Shown here one piece after another: positions 8,304 through 17,426 of a DNA stretch of 64,000 bases. The notes under the pieces are model-generated. The model saw only the letters and a program-made list of their open reading frames with translations. It had not been told where the DNA came from and ran no database searches. Within the stretch, counting starts at the first letter, position 1. Every line of letters starts with the position of its first letter. Origin of the DNA: Vibrio sp. DW001 (GTDB taxonomy: Bacteria > Pseudomonadota > Gammaproteobacteria > Enterobacterales > Vibrionaceae); assembly GCF_029016285.1 (NCBI RefSeq), contig NZ_CP091975.1, positions 2,046,001 to 2,110,000 of the forward strand, given 5' to 3'. Both the position numbers and the translations under genes were made by a program.

Positions 8304-10406
8304 TCAATCTGTTCTCATGCGTATTACGTTGATGCTTGCCTTGCCGACCGATTTACCTTTCTTTTTAAATGCACGTGTTTGCGGTGTGTCCCCTAACGAT
8401 TGAGCAAATAAGTCTTCAACGGATGCGGAGCCACGAGCCTTCACGGAGAACGCGCGCGAGTCAAAGAATTGCGAGCTTTGCATTGGCTCTTGTTGGAGGT
8501 GGCTAAGTGAAATTTGGGGCGCTTGGCGATTCGTCGGTATCGCAATGACGACAAATTGCTCCTCTCCCGTTGTCGATTTCGATACGTTCCCTTCAAATTC
8601 CGCCGCTTCTCCAGCGAATAACCGTCCACTATAACCGGGTTCCGGGAATACCTGATAGATACCCATACCACTATCGATAAACATCACCGTTAGGTCAATT
8701 GGGGCGCGGCCCTGATTAACAAAGCTAACATATAGATCATCGCCATCTGTCGCCTTGACCACTTGCTCTAGACTTTGTGGTTGTTCGTTTAAGAATACTT
8801 CAGAAACGATGGGAGAACGCCCAGTTAAACTTGCGGATAGCCGTTTCAAATTTCGTGAACGTACCATTCGAGACAAACCATTATTAAGTACTTCATAGCG
8901 ATTCAATTCTCCGCCATCTAAAGCCATGGACAGATACGTTTCGCGCTCATCAACTTCACATACCCCAACGTTACTTTGCAACTGACAAGGCAATTTTTCA
9001 TTCTCTAACGTGAAAAAATAGAGTGTTTCTCGTCCTGCATACAATGAGATATCCGCTGGCTGATCAGTCTCGACCCACTTCACGGTTCTGTCTAATAACT
9101 CGCTCTTTTCAATCAACGTTATTGCAGCATCAACCCAGTCTGCATCGGGTAATACCTGCCACTTCACCGTCAGTGGTTTTGGGTAGGCAGGACTTGCCAG
9201 TTCTGCATATGAATATCGAGTGTCGATATCACCTTCCACAAGTCGACCTTCACTGGTGGTCATGTCGGCCTGAATGATTTCTAACGTCGCGACTCTATTT
9301 TTTGCTGAAATATCACCATAGATATCAACAACAGCGCCAACTTCTAGTCCATTTAGTTGACCGCCCTGAATGAAGTGACGTCCTTTCTTAGTCGTGACAG
9401 CGTAAACCGTCGTCACTTTCTCTGTCTTATGAAAAATAGGTTGATCAAGGCTCTGTCCACCTTCGAAAAGTGGTGTGGTTCTGTGCCAAGGCAAGCTGTT
9501 GTACGAGGCCAGTATACTTTGCGCTAACTGACGGTAGGATATATTCGGGTTTTGACTAATTATGGATGTCATGACGAAAGTAAACAATCCTTGAGGAGCC
9601 TCTCCCTCACCACTAGGTAATAACATTTCGGGCGCTTCTTCGTTACTTTGAGCTGCACCAAAGCTCATTAACGCGCCTGCATTTTCACTGAGTGTGACAG
9701 GCATCAAAGAAGAAGGTGCAATAGGATTGTCTGTCTTTGGAGGCGTGTCTAACGAGCCTTTTGATGTCGTATTATTGTCGTTGTTAATACCCAACACTTT
9801 TGGCTCGATACTGCGCGACCTAATCTCTTTACCTGTCAGGCTTCGCGTCATTGTACCGGAATGACAGGAGTCAAAAATAATCCAAACATTGGCACCAATA
9901 TTTCGTAATCGTGTAACCAAAATATCCACTTCATTGTCGCTTAGACTATTCTCAACCGTCCCGATACTTTTAGACCATGCACCTGTATCTCTGGGAAGAA
10001 AAATCTCGTCTAAACCATCAACACTATCACTATTTTTTGTCGTACCAGTTAATACCGAAGGTTGTTGACTACCATGACCTGAGAAATGTAGGTAAGCGAA
10101 ATCACCGGGCGTTAGGTTTGATTCCAATTGCGCAAAAGCCTTAAGGATATTCACTTTTGTTGGCAGCACGGCGGACGGTACTCCATCAGCTAAAAGCTGT
10201 ATATTCTCTTCAGCCACCCCTTGTTGTAGTAACATACTCTGCACTCTTAGCGCATCATATTTAGGCCCCGAAAGATCCAATCCATCAGGCAAGTTAGGGT
10301 ATTCAGATACGCCCACGACGATAGCGTGATAGTTGGGAGTATTTACGGTAGACGCGTGGGATAAAAGTGACGATACCAGCATGCAAAACAGAGCAACAAA
10401 ACGCAT
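8304..10406 (-). CDS. Exported caspase-family protease (C14), DUF4384-like C-terminus
   Basis: 700 residues. The signal peptide is MRFVALFCMLVSSLLSHA. The caspase-like domain spans about 25-330, with the catalytic dyad His111 (LHFSGHGSQ) and Cys181 (FDSCHSGTMTR) intact. A beta-rich middle follows, then a segment near 560-640 (VFPEPGYSGRLFAGE) resembling DUF4384. An in-frame ATG at 10439 lacks a ribosome binding site, while ATG 10406 has AAGGAAGA 5 nt upstream. C14 bacterial homologues cleave after Arg or Lys or act as pseudoenzymes; the acidic pocket cannot be judged here. It is a clear paralogue of the protein at 30860-32929. It is second in an operon: PPC-like protein, caspase, CHASE2, small protein. 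Confidence 0.92.
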   Translation of the reverse strand: MRFVALFCMLVSSLLSHASTVNTPNYHAIVVGVSEYPNLPDGLDLSGPKYDALRVQSMLLQQGVAEENIQLLADGVPSAVLPTKVNILKAFAQLESNLTPGDFAYLHFSGHGSQQPSVLTGTTKNSDSVDGLDEIFLPRDTGAWSKSIGTVENSLSDNEVDILVTRLRNIGANVWIIFDSCHSGTMTRSLTGKEIRSRSIEPKVLGINNDNNTTSKGSLDTPPKTDNPIAPSSLMPVTLSENAGALMSFGAAQSNEEAPEMLLPSGEGEAPQGLFTFVMTSIISQNPNISYRQLAQSILASYNSLPWHRTTPLFEGGQSLDQPIFHKTEKVTTVYAVTTKKGRHFIQGGQLNGLEVGAVVDIYGDISAKNRVATLEIIQADMTTSEGRLVEGDIDTRYSYAELASPAYPKPLTVKWQVLPDADWVDAAITLIEKSELLDRTVKWVETDQPADISLYAGRETLYFFTLENEKLPCQLQSNVGVCEVDERETYLSMALDGGELNRYEVLNNGLSRMVRSRNLKRLSASLTGRSPIVSEVFLNEQPQSLEQVVKATDGDDLYVSFVNQGRAPIDLTVMFIDSGMGIYQVFPEPGYSGRLFAGEAAEFEGNVSKSTTGEEQFVVIAIPTNRQAPQISLSHLQQEPMQSSQFFDSRAFSVKARGSASVEDLFAQSLGDTPQTRAFKKKGKSVGKASINVIRMRTD

Positions 10407-10548
10407 TGGTTCTTCCTTGTACACAATGAAATTATTCAATAAATCATATTAGAGAACATAGGCGAACATTCATTTCGCCTATCAATCAAAGTAACACAAC
10501 TAGACCTCGTAACCTAGATACTCAGATCCAGATACTAGCTAGTGGGCT

Positions 10549-11217
10549 TTAGTTAGATATTATTGCGTACTCATTATAGACCCGACCGTGATTAGATACT
10601 TCAATCACAAAAGGACCATTGAGGATAGGGACCCAGGCGCAATACATTGTGTCGCTGTAATCCGCATCTTCGCAAACCAGATTTCCATACTCATCGAATA
10701 CGCGCAAATCTAAGTCTGTATCGCCATCACCTACAACCAATAATTCCGCTATCTCGTCACCGTAATAATCAATTACGTACTCGTGCATTCCCTTTGCATC
10801 GATTGTGTCATAATGTATTTCTGCTCCCCCCATTTTACCTCGCGTTTTAAGGCCTTCTACTTCTTTTATCATTGCTATATAAGCTTTGTTATCACCAGAA
10901 AGGTCTGTTGCCGCTTCTAATAGTGCCTCAGCACTGTTTAGACTGACCGAATCCTTTTCTGACTTTTCGCCTCCTTGGCTTTTCCTTTCAAGTTTTTTTT
11001 CTTCAATGGCCGTCATTTTGTAAAGCTTCGCGGCAGAAATTAATAACAATGGATCTTTTTGCGCCATACCAATTTGACCGAGTTGCTTAGCGACAGCAAG
11101 ATTGGACATCGTCGACTTAGGCTTCGCCTTTACGTCTTCTTTAATGTTTGGTGCTTCAGCCAATGAGAGCGGGGAGAAAATAACGAGTGTGGACAACAAT
11201 AATACTTTATTTTTCAT
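10549..11217 (-). CDS. Exported protein with PPC-like beta domain
   Basis: 222 residues. A signal peptide (VLLLSTLVIFSPLSLA) is followed by a helical charged region (about 25-125) and a C-terminal beta-sandwich-like segment. Its pattern DGDTDLDLRVFDEYGNLVCED with later FVIEVSNHG is typical of bacterial pre-peptidase C-terminal (PPC) domains. PPC domains accompany secreted proteases and can mediate binding or secretion. It is first in the minus-strand operon that leads to the caspase (142 bases to the caspase start). Here it stands alone rather than being attached to a protease, so it may be a partner or substrate of the caspase. Function not known. Confidence 0.7.
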   Translation of the reverse strand: MKNKVLLLSTLVIFSPLSLAEAPNIKEDVKAKPKSTMSNLAVAKQLGQIGMAQKDPLLLISAAKLYKMTAIEEKKLERKSQGGEKSEKDSVSLNSAEALLEAATDLSGDNKAYIAMIKEVEGLKTRGKMGGAEIHYDTIDAKGMHEYVIDYYGDEIAELLVVGDGDTDLDLRVFDEYGNLVCEDADYSDTMYCAWVPILNGPFVIEVSNHGRVYNEYAIISN

Positions 11218-11267
11218 TTTTAATTCCTTTTAAACAAATATTTACACCACTACGTTGATGATAATAT

Positions 11268-11302
11268 TTGGCTAAAGAGATAACTCGGATCGTCTTAGCC
11301 AA
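11268..11302. repeat. Inverted repeat in divergent promoter region
   Basis: Perfect 8-bp arms, TTGGCTAA at 11268-11275 and TTAGCCAA at 11295-11302, are separated by 19 bp in the AT-rich region between the PPC-like gene and the hydrolase gene. A second smaller palindrome, TATTAG-C-CTAATA, lies at 11380-11392. The placement fits a shared operator for the two divergent units; the regulator is unknown. Confidence 0.35.
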
Positions 11303-11469
11303 TAAAATCACTTTCAAAGTGTAGCAAATAAAATTTATATACCTACTAATCAATAACGTTTTTGTTTGCCCTATTTTACTATTAGCCTAATAATAGATTT
11401 AGCAAGCGAAAGCAAATACGCAACAATGCGAACACATCGTGCGCAAGGTCACTATTCATGGAGGAAAGT

Positions 11470-13029
11470 ATGCCCCGTCATTCAAAACGGTTTTATCGCT
11501 ACATTATGGGTGTATTTTTAAGCCTCGTTGCGACCTACTCAATAGCTTCGTCTGATGCAAAATGTTTCGTGTCAGAAGATTTCGCGAACCTGTTGGTCGG
11601 AAAAAACAAACTGGCTTTGGTGACACACGAAAACCCATTTTCCGCCCTATCCCAACACGACAGCGTTGACACCATTATTTGGCTTACCACATTTGAAGGC
11701 GATCAAGATGCACTAGGGTTGTTTACCATTCAACGACAAGGTAAAAATAGTGACGTCACTGTCATTGCTACTTCCTGCGATTCCCTCAGTACAGATTTAG
11801 AATTAGTCACTCGAGCAGTGAGACAAGTAATTAATGACGAGATACCGCTATCGCCTGATGCCCATTTTGTTACAGACATGGGATTTTCTTTTGACCAAAT
11901 TATCGAGCTACAAAATGCGGCTTATGTTTTGGCTGGTAAATCTCAGCCTGATGAACTTTTCGAAACAATGACAGAATTAGCACAAAACATCGCAGTTGCC
12001 CAATATCTGCCTACATCTCGTAGCGTGGATGACAAAGAGTTTTACGTACAAACCGTTTATTACGGTACCACTCGCTCACCAGAAAAAGAAAACGACAAAT
12101 ACTACGGTGCACTCAGAGATATCACACAGCCGCTTCATATGGGAATCGCGAAGGTTTCCATTCCAAAAAACCATAAGAAAGGCCATATTGAGCAACCATT
12201 CTTATCAATTAAATGGTTGAAGCAATCCAACGACCACGTGCTGATTCAATCAGTGACCGAAATGAGTGTTGATGATTTTTGGACGTCTCTCCCCGTCGAA
12301 CAAGGCGTTGGTGAATGGAAGCAGAGCATTATTGTCTATATACACGGTTATAATGTTGCTTTTGGGTCTGCGATAAAGCGTACCGCTCAAATGGCATACG
12401 ATTTTGATTACTCTGGTGTCCCGGTCTTATTTTCATGGCCGTCAAATGCCTCTCTCCTTGGATACGCTTCCGATCGTGAAGACGCTATCTGGAGCGCGAC
12501 CTACTTGGCTGATTTCTTAACCACACTCGATAGCCAATTCCCCGATGCCAACATACATATAGTTGCCCATAGCATGGGGAACCAAGTTCTACTCAATGCA
12601 CTTAACGAACTCGCACTACAGGAGCAAAGTAAGTCACTTCAATTTGGTAGCGTGATTCTTGCCGCCCCAGATGTTGATAGTGAGTGGTTTCAATATCAGT
12701 TGGCCCCACGAATAAATCGACTTGCCGCCAACTGGGCTATCTATACATCTGAAAACGATGGAGCCTTGATTGCGTCAGAAAAAGTCAACCAAGTTAGGCG
12801 TTTAGGCATGCCTGTTAGTCTCGTTGATAACTTTGATATAGTTGACACAAGCGAACTCAATGCGGCACCTTGGAGTATCCCTGAATCCCATTCTTATTAT
12901 GCCAATAAACTGCCCGTTATAAAGGACTTGGTAGACCATTTACGAGGTATTCCACCGGCCAAACGGTCCCTGAAAAAAATGACAAAGAAGGAAGGGATTT
13001 ACTGGCAGATGCTTGAACAAGAAGATTAA
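11470..13029 (+). CDS. Exported alpha/beta hydrolase, DUF900 family
   Basis: 519 residues. The N-terminal hydrophobic stretch (IMGVFLSLVATYSIASS) is a likely signal peptide. Residues about 190-250 carry the family entry motif (VYYGTTRSPEKEN). The hydrolase core includes VYIHGYNVAFGSA (oxyanion region) and the nucleophile elbow VAHSMGN (Ser368). Family members are esterase/lipase-fold proteins of unknown substrate, often lipoproteins or periplasmic. ATG 11470 is chosen over 11458 because GGAGG immediately precedes it. It is divergent from the caspase operon and likely co-transcribed with the small membrane protein that follows. Confidence 0.85.
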   Translation: MPRHSKRFYRYIMGVFLSLVATYSIASSDAKCFVSEDFANLLVGKNKLALVTHENPFSALSQHDSVDTIIWLTTFEGDQDALGLFTIQRQGKNSDVTVIATSCDSLSTDLELVTRAVRQVINDEIPLSPDAHFVTDMGFSFDQIIELQNAAYVLAGKSQPDELFETMTELAQNIAVAQYLPTSRSVDDKEFYVQTVYYGTTRSPEKENDKYYGALRDITQPLHMGIAKVSIPKNHKKGHIEQPFLSIKWLKQSNDHVLIQSVTEMSVDDFWTSLPVEQGVGEWKQSIIVYIHGYNVAFGSAIKRTAQMAYDFDYSGVPVLFSWPSNASLLGYASDREDAIWSATYLADFLTTLDSQFPDANIHIVAHSMGNQVLLNALNELALQEQSKSLQFGSVILAAPDVDSEWFQYQLAPRINRLAANWAIYTSENDGALIASEKVNQVRRLGMPVSLVDNFDIVDTSELNAAPWSIPESHSYYANKLPVIKDLVDHLRGIPPAKRSLKKMTKKEGIYWQMLEQED

Positions 13030-13032
13030 CGA

Positions 13033-13060
13033 CTTTAGTCAGCGAGAATCCTGACTAAAG
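13033..13060. repeat. Perfect 10-bp intergenic hairpin
   Basis: CTTTAGTCAG and its exact complement enclose an 8-base loop, just after the hydrolase stop and before the small membrane gene. It is not followed by a T-run, so it is more likely an mRNA-processing or attenuating stem than a full terminator. Confidence 0.45.
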
Positions 13061-13082
13061 AGTAGAGTAAAAAGGAACAACA

Positions 13083-13463
13083 ATGAATCTATGGAACCTC
13101 CTGCCTTTTTCGATGATAAAGATCGATTACATACTCAATCTGCCCTACGCAGCATTGCTTGCCTACATCTATGTTTTGTATGCGATATGGGTACACCGCA
13201 ATTACCGTATCAAACTGATGCTCTTTCTTGCACTTACGATCATCGCTAGCGGTACCATGGTGCTAACTATGGGACCCAACATCGGTCATATAATTCCACC
13301 ACTGTTGCTCATATTAGTCATGTTATCCCCTGTTTTCGAGCTGGTAAAATCTCTGATTTACACAGACAAAAAGGGAACAAGAATTTGGCTAAAAATTGTT
13401 ATAGCAGGTTGGTTGCATAGCCTCAGTTGGGTAGTATGGTTGGCAGCGATGGCAAGAAGTTAA
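13083..13463 (+). CDS. Small four-helix membrane protein, unknown
   Basis: 126 residues, strongly hydrophobic, with about four predicted membrane helices (near 18-38, 42-60, 63-85 and 100-122). AAAAAGGAACAACA before the ATG is a fair ribosome binding site. It follows the exported hydrolase gene by 53 bases on the same strand and is probably co-transcribed. No domain is recognised. Confidence 0.65.
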   Translation: MNLWNLLPFSMIKIDYILNLPYAALLAYIYVLYAIWVHRNYRIKLMLFLALTIIASGTMVLTMGPNIGHIIPPLLLILVMLSPVFELVKSLIYTDKKGTRIWLKIVIAGWLHSLSWVVWLAAMARS

Positions 13464-13537
13464 CTCTACGTCTATAGCATCAGAGGCACTTGTCGATGAC
13501 TTACCCTAAGTTTGCCATCTAGCCTTACCAATCACTT

Positions 13538-14329
13538 TTACAAATTATTAGTAAACAAACTTTGCATAGCACGGCTTACCGGTAATTTCGCCGTGCCAAT
13601 TGTCACCATCATCTTTCCCTTAAAATCCTTCTTCACTTTCTCGATGGCTGACACATTCACAACCGTTGAACGATGAATTTGCCAAAACATATCTGGGTCG
13701 AGCTGCGACATTAACTCTTTAAGTGACGTGCGCAAAAGGTATTCAATACAGGTACCTTCTTCGTTTTTATAAAGCGACACATATTTATCTTCTGCTTTGA
13801 AATAGAGCACTTCCGAGATAGATATCAAGTGAATATCATCACCTTTGCTGGCTTTAATCCATGTTAAGTAACTCGGTTGATTTTTAGAGGTGAGAGTCTG
13901 TATTTGACTCATTAAAGTCGTCAGTTCCACCGAAACAGGTGGTTTTTGCTCTGTTAATCGAGCCTTTACTTTTCGAATACATTGGTCCAAGCGAACATCG
14001 GACAACGGTTTAAGCAAGTAATCCACCGCATTCGCTTCGAAGGCTTGTACAGCGAATTCGTCGTACGCCGTGACGAAAACAATATACGGTGCACGTTCAT
14101 CTTTTGTGATCCTAGTAGCGACCGACATACCATCTAACACTGGCATTTTGATATCCAGAAAGACAATATCAGGTTTGTGCTGTTCAATTAGTTCAAGCGC
14201 TTGTTGCCCATTTTCCGCTAGCGCTTTTATCTCTAGCTCTGGCCAAAGATCAGCAAGAGCCTTATCCAGATGAAACCTTAACAGTGGTTCATCATCAGCG
14301 ATAATGGCCGTAAAATTAGACGCTTTCAT
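13538..14329 (-). CDS. LytTR-family response regulator
   Basis: 263 residues. The receiver domain (1-120) has acidic pocket D12/D13 and phosphoacceptor D59 ([12 protein letters not shown]). The C-terminal LytTR DNA-binding domain (about 155-260) has the motifs [14 protein letters not shown] and [15 protein letters not shown]. It is the last gene of a seven-gene operon, and its start overlaps the end of the kinase gene by 14 bases, so the two form a cognate pair. LytTR regulators typically bind paired direct repeats upstream of membrane or transport operons; its own operon is the first candidate target. Confidence 0.93.
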   Translation of the reverse strand: MKASNFTAIIADDEPLLRFHLDKALADLWPELEIKALAENGQQALELIEQHKPDIVFLDIKMPVLDGMSVATRITKDERAPYIVFVTAYDEFAVQAFEANAVDYLLKPLSDVRLDQCIRKVKARLTEQKPPVSVELTTLMSQIQTLTSKNQPSYLTWIKASKGDDIHLISISEVLYFKAEDKYVSLYKNEEGTCIEYLLRTSLKELMSQLDPDMFWQIHRSTVVNVSAIEKVKKDFKGKMMVTIGTAKLPVSRAMQSLFTNNL

Positions 14330-15377
14330 CTGTTGCCTCCCGTAGCATATGCAACGCAGATAAGGCTATTTTTAGCCTAACTTGTACACCGCCAGATATT
14401 GATTCCGAAATGGTTAGTGTCGCCTTTCCGGCGAACAATGCTTGTAAACGCTGGCGAATATTGTCTAACCCTACTCCGTGACCTATATGGGTCGAAGATC
14501 CCGTCAGACCGACTCCGTTATCGATAACTTCTATGAGGATATCGTGTTCAACTTGGCTTACTTTTATCTCAATTTTTCCACCATTCTTAAGCGGTTCTAT
14601 ACCGTGTTGAATGGCATTCTCGACCAAAGGTTGTAACAGGAAAGGTGGGAGATGGACTTCGTTATCCATGTAATTTGAAATCGTGTAATTCAGCCTTTCA
14701 CCCAAGCGAATTTTTTGTATTGCAAGATACGCATCGATGTAAGAGAGATCTCTTTGTAACGTCGTAAATGGTTCTCGACTGCTTTTCAAGGTTTCTCTCA
14801 GTAATTCTGTTAAACGTTCCAACATAAGACGCGCACTCGCCGGATCATGTTCGATAAGCGTGTTTATATTGGCGAGAGTATTGAATAAAAAATGTGGTTC
14901 TATCTGACTTTGAAGCTGTTTTAACTGGCTTAAAATCAATGCCTTTTCGTGTTCCGATTGTTTGCGCTTAGCTACTTCCAATTCCTTTTGCGCTGCCAAT
15001 TTTTGCTCTTGGCTGTGAAAATAAAAGAAACAGGCCGTTGTGAAAATAAATCCAAGAAAAATAATGGGTTTCAATTGCGCAGCGTCATTAAGATCCGCAT
15101 ATTGATTCATCCAGAAATAGGCATTAGCCGTACCGAACAACATCGATAGCCCGAGAGAGAAGAGGCTAACATTTCGTGAAGAGAGCTGAGGTTGATAACG
15201 GCCAAGTAAGTGGGCCGTAAACACAGCGCTGTAACCGAAGCCAAAACTGATAATGAAATGATCCAGTATCGAGTTCCCCCAAATGGCCTGTGTCGCAAAA
15301 GCAATGATGATGCAAAAAAAAGTCGTTAAGACGATGCTGTTTATCCAACCATTTGCATCACTTTTACTCTTAGCCAT
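14316..15377 (-). CDS. LytS-type sensor histidine kinase
   Basis: 353 residues. Four membrane helices lie at about 13-33, 40-58, 71-91 and 103-121, with very short loops, so sensing is probably within the membrane. A coiled linker (125-150) leads to the His_kinase domain with phosphoacceptor His162 in [15 protein letters not shown]. An HATPase_c domain follows, with N-box LVENAIQHG and G-boxes [10 protein letters not shown] and [13 protein letters not shown]. It is coupled on both sides: its ATG overlaps the stop of the beta-barrel gene and its end overlaps the response regulator start. The kinase lacks any periplasmic domain, as in Nat/Bce-type transport sensors. Confidence 0.92.
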   Translation of the reverse strand: MAKSKSDANGWINSIVLTTFFCIIIAFATQAIWGNSILDHFIISFGFGYSAVFTAHLLGRYQPQLSSRNVSLFSLGLSMLFGTANAYFWMNQYADLNDAAQLKPIIFLGFIFTTACFFYFHSQEQKLAAQKELEVAKRKQSEHEKALILSQLKQLQSQIEPHFLFNTLANINTLIEHDPASARLMLERLTELLRETLKSSREPFTTLQRDLSYIDAYLAIQKIRLGERLNYTISNYMDNEVHLPPFLLQPLVENAIQHGIEPLKNGGKIEIKVSQVEHDILIEVIDNGVGLTGSSTHIGHGVGLDNIRQRLQALFAGKATLTISESISGGVQVRLKIALSALHMLREATDESV

Positions 15378-16648
15378 TAAAATTTTCCTTTAAGATTTAA
15401 TAGAATCATATGCTTATCTGATAAATTTGCATACAACGAACGGCTTTTTCCGGTTAATAATCTGGCGGCCAACTCAACATCAAAAGCCGCATATCCAGAA
15501 TCATAGGCATGATAATTTACCCATTGCGTCGCAATTAGGCCACCATCTTCAGGTGAGTAGAGCAGATCAAAGGTTGGCTCAACATTGTCGAGCCACAAAC
15601 TATCGCGACTCCAATTCCAATGGCTCCAGCTACTTGAATCTAACGCCCAATGAAACATTACGTTATGCTTCATTAAATTCGGCAGGTTCAATCCACTGGC
15701 ATAGGAACGAGCAATAGACTGTGTTGATCTGTCTTGGTCGAGCGCTTCTACCCTTTCGAATGCCTGAGACCATTCATCTTTTCCCCAACTTCGGTCATCA
15801 TACCAATATTCTAGTATTATATTGTGGCCTTGGCTGCTCGCCCAGTTGACCCCCATCAGCACTTGAAAACTATCGTCAGAATGAGTCAACGCTACCGGAG
15901 ACCGTTCCTCACTCTGTTCGATACTGAGGTGCTCCCTTTGAAATACAGCAGAACTATGAAATTCCCATGCTTGATCTAAAACCGTTACCAACGAACCTGC
16001 TAGCAACCCTTTTCGAACATCATCATAATAAGCGATCACTTGCCATTCATTACTGTTTTGCAGAGCATAACGCCTTACACCAATCCCTTGTTGTTGTGAT
16101 TGCTCTTCTATTGGATACCCCTGTTGTTGAGTCCAAGACGAATCGGTATATACAACGCTCCACTCTCCTAGCGCATCAAAATAGGAGACGAGCGCCGTGC
16201 CAGCGCCCTCTTCTACTTGAATTCCAATAGGGTTACGCCGATAAGGCTTAAAGATATCTAACGGACGAAAGCCATAACCGACTCCCCAATCAAGTCTCAG
16301 TTTACCTAGGGTCACATCCACAGGGATAAATCTGTTGTCTAACTCGCCCTGCCAAAAAAGCTCCTGAATGATAATATCTCCATCAAAAGATTGGCTCTCA
16401 TCACTGCTCCACATTCTCTGACCGTTCGCAGCAAAAAGGCCGGTCCAACGACCCCAATCAATCTGAACGTCGATCAAACCATCAACACGTTGACTCTGCG
16501 CCTTTGTCGGCTCACCAAACAATAATGAGTCTTGGTACTTAGTCGTCGTTGTACTGAGTATCCAATCCCACTGAAAAGTAGGTTCCTCTGCTCGCAATAG
16601 ATGCGAGTAGAGGCTGAGAATAGCAGCAATAACTAGGCCTTTATTCAT
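15377..16648 (-). CDS. Outer-membrane beta-barrel protein
   Basis: 423 residues. The signal peptide ends near residue 20 (SHLLRA). The mature protein is rich in alternating Trp/Tyr strands and ends in phenylalanine (LNLKGKF), the outer-membrane insertion signature. The stretch LGKLRLDWGVGYGFRPLDIFKP resembles barrels of the DUF1302/alginate-export-like group. It sits between a LolA-like carrier and a histidine kinase in the exporter operon, so it is a plausible outer-membrane end point for the exported lipid or lipoprotein cargo. The exact family is not certain. Confidence 0.78.
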   Translation of the reverse strand: MNKGLVIAAILSLYSHLLRAEEPTFQWDWILSTTTTKYQDSLLFGEPTKAQSQRVDGLIDVQIDWGRWTGLFAANGQRMWSSDESQSFDGDIIIQELFWQGELDNRFIPVDVTLGKLRLDWGVGYGFRPLDIFKPYRRNPIGIQVEEGAGTALVSYFDALGEWSVVYTDSSWTQQQGYPIEEQSQQQGIGVRRYALQNSNEWQVIAYYDDVRKGLLAGSLVTVLDQAWEFHSSAVFQREHLSIEQSEERSPVALTHSDDSFQVLMGVNWASSQGHNIILEYWYDDRSWGKDEWSQAFERVEALDQDRSTQSIARSYASGLNLPNLMKHNVMFHWALDSSSWSHWNWSRDSLWLDNVEPTFDLLYSPEDGGLIATQWVNYHAYDSGYAAFDVELAARLLTGKSRSLYANLSDKHMILLNLKGKF

Positions 16649-16649
16649 G

Positions 16650-17426
16650 CTATAAATCCAGCTTTGAATTACGGGTCAAATACGCAGGGTTGTAATACTT
16701 ATCTTCCAAAGTCATCGGCATAATGCTTTGATATTCGATGATGGTTTTTTTAGCGGGTTGAATTTTGTCAACCAAGGTCATCGCCACTACCTGCAACCTG
16801 CCTTCTCTGTCTCCTTGAGTAAAAAAAGCTTGTTTTGCGAGCTTGCCTGAACGGAGATAAAGATCGGCTTTAATCGGGAAACCATTACGTACATCTAGCC
16901 ATAAATTAATATGTTGATAACTTGCCCCTTTTGTCGTCGCTGTTAGGTTCAATTTGTGGCTATCAATGCTTTGATTTTCTTGGGTAACGACACTCTCTGT
17001 ACCAACCATTGTTGCTTGATAGTCATCGCTCCAAGTCAAGGTCGAGATATCACCTATTGATGCCTCCCCCAATAATTTTTGCATTGGCGTAATTCGAATA
17101 GGGCGGCGGCTTTTGGGCATAACTAGCCAATAATTGTCGCCTAACATCAGCATTTTTTGCCCCGCTTCTACAGCCGATTTGAATACCACCAAAGATTCAC
17201 GATTCGGCCTTGTATAGACATGATACTCTCGCGTTTTATCGATTCGATTATGTTCGAAAAGGGTCACTTTAGAAACCACCTTCGATGAGGACGAATCTAA
17301 TCGGTATTCATCGGCTTTTTTAACCATATCAGCGACGTCGTTCGCCACACTTTGACCCACGAAAACGCCATTAAGAACAAAAAGTAACATGGCCATCTTC
17401 AGGTTTATTTGACAGTACTTAGACAT
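16650..17426 (-). CDS. LolA-like outer-membrane lipoprotein-sorting protein
   Basis: 258 residues. A signal peptide (MAMLLFVLNGVFVGQSVA) precedes a LolA/LppX-like half-barrel domain: repeated amphipathic strands, then GDNYWLVMPKSRRPIRITP and LLGEASIGDISTLTW. These proteins carry hydrophobic cargo across the periplasm. The start overlaps the end of the permease gene by 8 bases. Together with the FtsX-type permease, the ATPase and the barrel, it makes a complete envelope transfer route separate from the housekeeping Lol system. Confidence 0.85.
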   Translation of the reverse strand: MSKYCQINLKMAMLLFVLNGVFVGQSVANDVADMVKKADEYRLDSSSSKVVSKVTLFEHNRIDKTREYHVYTRPNRESLVVFKSAVEAGQKMLMLGDNYWLVMPKSRRPIRITPMQKLLGEASIGDISTLTWSDDYQATMVGTESVVTQENQSIDSHKLNLTATTKGASYQHINLWLDVRNGFPIKADLYLRSGKLAKQAFFTQGDREGRLQVVAMTLVDKIQPAKKTIIEYQSIMPMTLEDKYYNPAYLTRNSKLDL

